Of a DNA stretch of 14,772 bases, positions 1 to 5,639 are shown in pieces (the stretch's first letter is position 1; each line of letters opens with the position of its first letter). The stretch spans positions 1-14,772 of the forward strand of contig LT642545.1 of NCBI GenBank assembly GCA_900128585.1, written 5' to 3'. The position numbers and the translations under genes were made by a program. Origin of the DNA: Stramenopiles sp. TOSAG23-3 (Eukaryota > Sar). The notes beneath the pieces are model-generated. The model did not search any database and was not told the DNA's origin. It saw only the letters and a list, made by a program, of their open reading frames with translations.

Positions 1-98
1 AATACGGTTTCATTTAGAACAAGGAAAAGACACATAATACAAAAATAAAAAGTGACCTCTCCACTCTCCCCTCTCCTCCTCCTTCTCGTGACACCACC

Positions 99-176
99 CT
101 AATCTTAACACCAGAACGGTCATTCACACTAATCTTAACTAACACCACCAGATAAATCATTCACCCTAATCTTAAC
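99..176. repeat. Three copies of a CTAATCTTAAC motif
   Basis: CTAATCTTAAC occurs exactly at 99-109, 129-139 and 166-176. The second and third copies extend to an 18-bp match (122-139 and 159-176) with one difference. Spacing is 30 and 37 bp, so this is not a strict tandem array. The motif can be read as a worn (CCCTAA)2 telomere-type unit, which is inference. Confidence 0.6.
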
Positions 177-441
177 AACATCTAATAATAATATATAAAT
201 AATATTAGAAGAAAAAAGAAGAAGAAAAACGAAGAAGAAGAAAAAAAGAAGAGGAAACAAAAAAACAACAACAAACAACAACATAATTAAATACAACATA
301 AAAAAAAGAAGAAGAAGAAGAAGAAAATAGATTTTTAAATTTTAGTTAGATAAAAATTCAATTACACAAGAAACACAAAAGTATATAACTTTCTTTTTTT
401 CTGAGTACGATTGAAAATTGAAAAGCTTATTTTCCCCTTTC

Positions 442-489
442 ATGTTCCTTGATCAGATCACGGTTACAGCGATGGTGACTTGGATATAA
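442..489 (+). promoter_or_regulatory. Candidate upstream ORF before the oxygenase gene
   Basis: An ATG at 442 opens a 15-codon frame (MFLDQITVTAMVTWI) that stops at TAA 487-489, three bases before the main ATG at 493. It is in the same frame as the main gene and has a second internal ATG at 472. If the transcript begins upstream of 442, ribosomes would have to reinitiate or leak past to translate the oxygenase. The transcription start is unknown, so this is only a candidate. Confidence 0.3.
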
Positions 490-492
490 AAA

Positions 493-2268
493 ATGAAGGT
501 TCTCTTGCAAAAGGTTCTTGCTGCATTACTTGTACTAGTATGTGTTATTGCGAAGCCACTTTCACCAAAACAACTCCCTCTTCCTGGGCTCTTCTCCGCC
601 TGGGACAAAAACGCTACCGTCGCATTGCCAGGTGGCCAACAACCGTATACGGTAGGTTCTATTCAACAAGATGGTAATACTAGTGAACGTTCGAAGTTCT
701 ACGTCCTTCCCAAAATCGTTACTCCGAAAGAGGTCGAAGACCTTCTTGGTATTTTAAGAAGCACAGAAAACGAGATACCACTGGACACAGACATGGACAG
801 TGTCGACGGCATGTCTAGTCTTGAGATTTTTGTTGACAATGATGAATTGCGTGCGGGAAAACCATCTAAGCACGGCTGGACTACCCACGATCAGAAGGTT
901 AAACGCAGGGTCTTACGAACAAAGTTGAAGCGCGTTACTGAGAAAATTCTTTCTGAACGAATTACGCCGTACGTACGGAAAACGTATCCCAACATATGCA
1001 GTGGGTATGATGCCGACGGCTTTGGTGGCGAGGCTGCTGTATCGGGCGGGGGCAATGGGCGAGCGTGTACTCCGTGTTACAGCCTCCTGCGCAGATACCG
1101 TCCAGGCGTAGACCGTGAGTCGCATGGAATTCACCACGACGGCCACGCAATAGTAACAGTTGTCGTATCATTGAGTGACTACGGCAGAGAATACCAGGGT
1201 GGTCTGTACGTAGCCGCCAACAGGGGCAAGGAACGATCGTTTATCCCGCTTTCCAGGGGCGATGCGGTGGTTCACCAGAGCGATTTATTGCACGGGGTGA
1301 AAGTCATGCCAGCATCCAAGGGCAACTTCATGGCATCGGGATCGCAAGTGGAGATCACACCGGATGGAAGAATCAACGTATTCGGAAACCACATGAACGA
1401 CCATGGGGAGAACGGTGCTACTCGATCGGGGCGCAAAATGCCTCCAGGTGCGGCGGCATCGAGACGGTGGTCTTGGATTTTGTGGTACCGAGATTCGGAA
1501 ACGTGCAAAGACCATAGTCACGAATGGTTTGAAGCGTGCGCAAATTCCGGTGTTCCAAGTTGTGAAATGATGTACGCTACCAAAGTAGGCAACACCCCTG
1601 GCCTTTCGGCGGAAGATTCCATGCAAAAGATGTTGTACTGGAACCAACGCGCCGCGGAGCACGGGCATGGAGCCGCGCGGGTAAAGTTGGCGCGGGCTTT
1701 CTGGGGTCGCTTGCCGTCTGCTTTGCCAAAAAGTAAAGCAAGAGCGCGTGCGTTGTTTCAGGACGCCATCCGTGACTCTGATGACCCTAATGCCCATTAT
1801 GGGCTCGCGGAGATGCTTCTAGAAGAAATGGCCACCATGTATCCAGAAAGCCAGTTGGACGGCGCAAACGTGGTCGATGCCGTGCGAAAGGTGCTGGGAA
1901 ATGTTATAGACCACTTAGAGGCTTCTGCCAAGGGGGGACATCCATTTGCCATGTTTAACTTGGCGCTAGCACACCTGTACGGGTACTACAATTATGGCTC
2001 GGGGGAACGAAACCCGTCGTTAGCGGGGGGCTGGTTTTTAGAATCAGGGTTGCCTGAAGGCTTTTATGCCTACAGTATGTATTTGCGCTCCATCGGCGAA
2101 ATAACGAGGGCTGAGGCGTTTGAAAAACGTGCATACGCCCTCGGGTTAGGCTCACAGGTGCGTCAGTTAGCCCGGCGACGAACTGGCTTGGGGGGAGCAT
2201 CTGGGATAAACCTGAACATCGCGTGGCCCCCATGGCCGGATGGAAAGACAAAGCCGCCGCCCTGGTGA
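493..2268 (+). CDS. Secreted prolyl-4-hydroxylase-like 2OG-Fe(II) oxygenase with Sel1 repeats
   Basis: This 591-residue protein starts with a hydrophobic signal peptide (about residues 1-20, MKVLLQKVLAALLVLVCVIA), so it should enter the ER. Residues about 195-335 carry the prolyl-4-hydroxylase type of 2-oxoglutarate/iron oxygenase fold: the iron-binding His214-x-Asp216 (in HGIHHDGHA), a Gly-Gly pair at 236-237 in QGGLYV, and the distal His267 (DLLHGV). A Lys276 follows at +9. The expected GxRWS-type strand is seen only later, as SRRWSWILWYRD (323-334), so an extra stretch of about 45 residues seems inserted. Residues about 372-555 hold degenerate Sel1-type helical repeats (WNQRAAEHGHGAARVKLA; LEASAKGGHPFAMFNLALA), likely a protein-binding surface. 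There is no KDEL-like tail. The substrate is unknown; peptidyl proline or another protein side chain is likely. The family call is firm, the reaction is inferred. The ATG at 493 is chosen because the signal peptide begins there. Confidence 0.85.
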   Translation: MKVLLQKVLAALLVLVCVIAKPLSPKQLPLPGLFSAWDKNATVALPGGQQPYTVGSIQQDGNTSERSKFYVLPKIVTPKEVEDLLGILRSTENEIPLDTDMDSVDGMSSLEIFVDNDELRAGKPSKHGWTTHDQKVKRRVLRTKLKRVTEKILSERITPYVRKTYPNICSGYDADGFGGEAAVSGGGNGRACTPCYSLLRRYRPGVDRESHGIHHDGHAIVTVVVSLSDYGREYQGGLYVAANRGKERSFIPLSRGDAVVHQSDLLHGVKVMPASKGNFMASGSQVEITPDGRINVFGNHMNDHGENGATRSGRKMPPGAAASRRWSWILWYRDSETCKDHSHEWFEACANSGVPSCEMMYATKVGNTPGLSAEDSMQKMLYWNQRAAEHGHGAARVKLARAFWGRLPSALPKSKARARALFQDAIRDSDDPNAHYGLAEMLLEEMATMYPESQLDGANVVDAVRKVLGNVIDHLEASAKGGHPFAMFNLALAHLYGYYNYGSGERNPSLAGGWFLESGLPEGFYAYSMYLRSIGEITRAEAFEKRAYALGLGSQVRQLARRRTGLGGASGINLNIAWPPWPDGKTKPPPW

Positions 2269-2798
2269 CATGCACGAAATTCTGAAGTAGAGTACGAGTA
2301 CTCACTAATTCGGTACGGAAGTGAGATCCCAATTAGCCCGCCGCAGAACTACAACCACTACATCAATGCATACCGAATCCTCGCCATCGCAACAGAACTC
2401 ACAAACGCCGATTATGGACACCGACCCATACGACCCTCTCCCGACACCTCAACTTACAAATGACCATTCCTGGTTCACAACACAGACAACGAGCACCTTT
2501 AAAACATTTACGCCGCTGCTTGGAGACCCACACCAGGAATGATTCATCTATGAGTGAGATATTGGATGAGGAAGTTGATTATGGGCCTTATGGCGTTAAC
2601 GCGTTTTCACTCACCGATTCGGATCATGCATGGAGTACATTTTATGAAAAATGATAGTCAAGACTAAAGTGAAAAGGATATTAATTGATTTACTAAATTC
2701 ACACCAGTAGAGTATACTTCGCAGTACATTTAATTTTAATTACATAATATTTTGTTTTCAACAACTTAAACAACAGCCAATGTTCTTGTTTTTAGTGT
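2269..2798. other. Convergent spacer between oxygenase and TQT-motif protein genes
   Basis: The 3' ends of the two flanking genes face each other here. The middle part (2330-2655) is less AT-rich than the other spacers and contains two overlapping open frames on the + strand (see the candidate small gene). The part from 2655 to 2798 is AT-rich and probably 3' UTR of both neighbours. Nothing else is recognisable. Confidence 0.5.
2366..2654 (+). CDS. Possible small gene or gene remnant in two frames
   Basis: Two + strand frames abut. The first (ATG at 2366; the frame is open from a weaker ATG at 2321) gives a Ser/Thr/Pro-rich peptide reading MHTESSPSQQNSQTPIMDTD and ends at a stop near 2540. 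The second, offset by one frame and closing at TGA 2652-2654, encodes the plausible-looking SMSEILDEEVDYGPYG and later AFSLTDSDHAWSTFYEK. A 64-nt intron (GT at 2471, AG at 2534) would join them in frame at NDHSW/NDSSMSEI, giving about 74 residues. Its length is near the 72- and 78-nt introns elsewhere here, but the donor GTTCAC is weak. The alternatives are a frameshifted pseudogene, a sequencing indel, or chance. No family is recognised. Confidence 0.25.
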
Positions 2799-4151
2799 TT
2801 ACAACAGGAAGAAGCTTGTTTCCTCCTCATCATCGTCCTCGCCGCGCTGGATGATAGGGCTCACCGGGTGGCCAAAATGTTTAATGACGAAATCTTGCTG
2901 GGGTGTTTTCCCATTGCGGGTCGCGGCCCTACGCAGTGTGTTTGTGTTGTGGACTTTGCTGCTTCCGTGTTTCGTCCTTCTATGCATGTGAGGAGGCGTC
3001 CGCATCGCGATCAGACCATGCACTTTCTCCTTCAACCGTTCCGGGGAGAAGACGATCCCACGAACTCCCCCAGCCGTTTTGATGACAACCGGTTCATTCG
3101 TCGAGGATGCCCTCTTCTCCGGAAAATCTTCAAACAAATTGCCGTTCTTCTTCTTCTTTGCGCTCGTCGGCGATCGGGAGAGTAAATTGATATTCTTGCT
3201 TCGCTCACGCTTTCTTCCCGACGAAGAGGGCGGTGTTTTGACATGCCGGCGATTGCTCTTTTGGGGTGTCCTGGGTGGGGTGAACGGGGCTTCGGCGGGG
3301 ACGACCGCTCCTTCGGCGCCTTTTTTCGACATCGGGCCCGCCAAAATCTTCGCAAACATGTATTCGATAGGCTTAGCCCCTCCGAAACGTTCCTCTTCGG
3401 TGATGTATTTGCCTTCGTACCGGGAGGCGCTTGCAGGGGCGTGGTCGTGTGCGGAAGCTTGGTGTCCATTGGACGACGACGACGGCGACAAAACTGTTTT
3501 CTCGTCGTCGGCATACTTCTTGGACGAGTACGGTTTGGTAATTTCAATTGGCAAAGGCTTCGGACGTATCCCGAGTTCCTTCAAGCTCTGGTTGATCTGT
3601 TCGTATTCGTCATAATTGATCTTCTTTATCAGCGACGGACTTGTAGACATTTCCTTGTACATGGCTCGGCGGATTTTCACCAGCGCTTTGGTCTTCCAGT
3701 CGTGCTTCTTCTGCCCCGCGCCTTTCACTTTGGTCGGAGGGGTCCGGGGCGCAAAACTGACGTTGGGGCTCTGTATCTCCATTGTTTGCGTGCCCTGGGT
3801 ACTGGTTGAGTTGGGCCTTTCGTTCGCCGTTTGCGTCCCTGCGCTTGCAGTCTTCGGTCCGCACAAGATCCCCCGCTGCTTTGCTAATAGGTAGCGCAAG
3901 CTCTTCTTGCTGCTTCTGAGCACTTTTCGGATCTCCTCTACCCTGTGGCTGCTTCCGCCAACGTGGTTCTGGTATTTGTTTTTCCCGTGCTTTGGCGTTG
4001 GTCCTCGGGCAATAATTTGCTCTACCCTCCGCTCCGTTTCGATGACAGTCCGCTCCAAAGTGGCGACCAACGAGTCAATCGTAAAGTCTGTTTTCTTATG
4101 TGTCGACAATTTCAGCCGGAGCGTAGGTCTGGATTTGACGGGCCGCATCAT
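2799..4151 (-). CDS. Basic, mostly disordered protein with paired TQT motifs and CDK-type sites
   Basis: No known family is recognised. The open frame runs up to a stop at 4203-4205, but the first ATG pair is at 4151/4148, giving 450 residues starting MMRPVKSRPTLRL. Residues about 22-95 look helical (FTIDSLVATLERTVIETERR, then VEEIRKVLRSSKKSLRYLLA). Two TQT tripeptides follow (SAGTQTA at 103-109 and QGTQTM at 119-124), the anchor used by dynein light chain LC8 partners. A short ordered-looking block (about 150-205) ends in QINQSLKELGIRPKPLPIEI. The rest is Ser/Thr/Pro/Lys-rich, with CDK-consensus sites TPPR (291), TPQK (295) and SPER (369), basic clusters suggesting nuclear import (GRKRERSK 312-319; AKKKK 331-335) and an acidic/hydrophobic end (GEDDDEEETSFFLL). 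A cell-cycle-regulated nuclear or microtubule scaffold fits, but that is inference. The ELG-RP-P block faintly recalls DMAP1/SWC4; the likeness is too weak to assign. Confidence 0.7.
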   Translation of the reverse strand: MMRPVKSRPTLRLKLSTHKKTDFTIDSLVATLERTVIETERRVEQIIARGPTPKHGKNKYQNHVGGSSHRVEEIRKVLRSSKKSLRYLLAKQRGILCGPKTASAGTQTANERPNSTSTQGTQTMEIQSPNVSFAPRTPPTKVKGAGQKKHDWKTKALVKIRRAMYKEMSTSPSLIKKINYDEYEQINQSLKELGIRPKPLPIEITKPYSSKKYADDEKTVLSPSSSSNGHQASAHDHAPASASRYEGKYITEEERFGGAKPIEYMFAKILAGPMSKKGAEGAVVPAEAPFTPPRTPQKSNRRHVKTPPSSSGRKRERSKNINLLSRSPTSAKKKKNGNLFEDFPEKRASSTNEPVVIKTAGGVRGIVFSPERLKEKVHGLIAMRTPPHMHRRTKHGSSKVHNTNTLRRAATRNGKTPQQDFVIKHFGHPVSPIIQRGEDDDEEETSFFLL

Positions 4152-4427
4152 GTTACAGGGCGTTTTCAGCACAGAAAGAATAGTCGGTTTCAAAATATCG
4201 TACTACAACAAACAACTTTCAAGGCCAGTTTTCAACAAGTACACAACCTGGACAGCTATAAGGTAGTCTACCCTTGTGAAACGGTGATGACCTAAGATCT
4301 TTAATATAAAATATGTTGTGTGGTGGCTGTGGTTGATAGATTGGAAAACTGTTGTAGACCGCAATTTGTCAGAGTTCAATTGGAATTAGTGTCCTCTCCT
4401 TGATTGAAGAAAGTGTTTGTTTGTTTC

Positions 4428-4494
4428 GGGGGGGGAGAAAAAAAAAGGGAAGAAGAAAAAGAAGAAGAAGAAAAGAAGAAAGAAAGAAAAAAAA
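4428..4494 (+). repeat. Polypurine tract
   Basis: About 67 bases are G or A only on this strand: a run of G, then A, then GAAGAA- and GAAA-type repeats. Such homopurine tracts can form triplex (H-) DNA and are slippage-prone. It lies about 280 bp upstream of the start of the minus-strand gene. Confidence 0.7.
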
Positions 4495-4855
4495 ATGATG
4501 TTGTTTTTCAACAATGGTATTAATATTTTCCTCCTGTGTTAGTATATTATTTTCTTTAAAAAACAATTTGTTCTTCTGCTGCTATTTTTTTATATTAAAT
4601 AAACAACAACAACACCAATACACTGGTACGTACAATGTAACAGAAGAATGGCAAAATGACACAACAACAACACGCACCGCACCTCCAGATCATTCAAAAA
4701 GCAAGCATGATAAGCATAAATAGATTAGCGCCAAATTCACAAGAAAAGAAAGAAGGAAGAAAAGCTCACTACTCACAACAAGAGAAAGCAATAAAAATAA
4801 ATAAAAAACACAAATAATAAATCTTAAGAGAAGAGATAAAATATTACAGTAAATA

Positions 4856-4878
4856 CCATTCGTCCCATAATGGTCTTA

Positions 4879-4933
<55 letters not shown>

Positions 4934-4981
4934 TCGACTCTTTCTTTCTTCTTCGATAAATTATGGGAGGACGTTCGTTGG
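4856..4981. mobile_element. Candidate Tc1/mariner (Stowaway-type) MITE, 126 bp
   Basis: The ends form an imperfect inverted repeat. The left end reads CCATTCGTCCCATAAT; the reverse complement of the right end reads CCAACGAACGTCC followed by TCCCATAAT. They share CCA, CGTCC and CCCATAAT, with a gap in the left copy. Both ends are flanked by TA (4854-4855 and 4982-4983), the target duplication of Tc1/mariner elements. The GTCCCATAAT core resembles the ends of Stowaway/mariner MITEs in plants. The interior is mostly a CTTT microsatellite and codes for nothing. One copy with imperfect ends cannot prove mobility; a hairpin-forming microsatellite flank is the alternative. Confidence 0.45.
4879..4935 (+). 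repeat. (CTTT)n microsatellite
   Basis: Fourteen uninterrupted CTTT units plus one base lie inside the candidate MITE. A further broken stretch of CTTT/CTT units follows at 4938-4953. It is likely to vary in length between individuals and could be miscounted in assembly. Confidence 0.95.
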
Positions 4982-5639
4982 TATAATAACTTACATATTA
5001 TACATAATTAAACTATATATATTATATATATAATGAGTATAGTCTGTATTAAAATATTAAAAATATTAATTGCTTACTCTTATAGTATTAGATGTATTAA
5101 CTATACGTATATTACATCATATAAGTGTATTATAATGTGACCTACCGTTATTTATTTATTTATTATTATTACTTGATGTTGGATATTGCGTTGTCAAAAA
5201 AAACCTAATAGGACTAGTTTTGATAAGATTATTTACAGGCAATAGCATAAGATTTACAATTATTAAAATTACCAGATTTTATTATTTTTTATGATGCGGT
5301 GAGATCATTTTTTATAAATAAAATAATAGGGGATTACAATTAGTATAGTAGTTATTGTAGAAAAGAAATAATAATATTATTATTTTTTTATTATTCGTCG
5401 CAACAAAACAACACTTAACAAACAACACAAAAAACAAAGAAAGATTACCACCATTCTTATCATTGTTTTTTCTCAAACAGAAACAAAATCAGTTTGAGTA
5501 CGCAGAAAAGAAGAAGGAAGAACGTTTCGTTCTGTGTTCAATGCTCTACTGTTTTATTGATTGCAAGTAACAAGCCAGGGACACTTGCCGGCGTTCCCAT
5601 TCGCAGACCTTCTTCGGTGGGCGGCACAAGCTTAGAAAT

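Larger units (their letters stand above)
1..492. other. AT-rich, purine-rich spacer upstream of the oxygenase gene
   Basis: No convincing gene is visible. The left part (60-180) is C/T-rich and carries three copies of a CTAATCTTAAC motif. From about 205 to 330 the + strand is almost pure purine, with GAA/GAAAAA runs broken by a CAA-rich patch (about 258-290). The last 60 bases lose this bias and hold upstream ATGs just before the oxygenase start, so this part is probably 5' UTR. A gene ending left of the window could have its 3' UTR here, but nothing shows it. Confidence 0.6.
4152..5639. other. 1.49 kb AT-rich divergent spacer
   Basis: This separates two divergently transcribed genes and must hold both promoters. 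It contains a pure purine tract (4428-4494), a (CTTT)n microsatellite inside a small inverted-repeat element (4856-4981), and long A/T runs with many TATA-like stretches (such as 5010-5040), none of which can be singled out as a promoter. The last 130 bases are less AT-rich and probably transcribed as leader for the + gene. That leader has an upstream ATG (5541) opening nine codons to TAA 5568-5570. No gene or RNA is recognised. Confidence 0.6.

Noticed and set aside
1285-1797. 170-codon minus frame opposite the oxygenase
   Set aside because: It lies inside the catalytic and Sel1 region of a well-supported gene and has no recognisable features.
3079-3809. Overlapping + strand frames of 178 and 188 codons opposite the TQT-motif gene
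   Set aside because: They are frame shadows: Phe/Arg/Gly-rich translations of the reverse of Lys/Ser/Pro codons, with no domain.
4152-4193. Extended start of the TQT-motif protein at 4193
   Set aside because: The codon at 4193-4191 is TTG. The first ATG is at 4151, which was used instead. A spliced upstream exon using TTGTAG as acceptor cannot be excluded.
4879-4935. CRISPR-like regular repeat
   Set aside because: It is a pure tetranucleotide microsatellite with no spacers, in a eukaryotic context.
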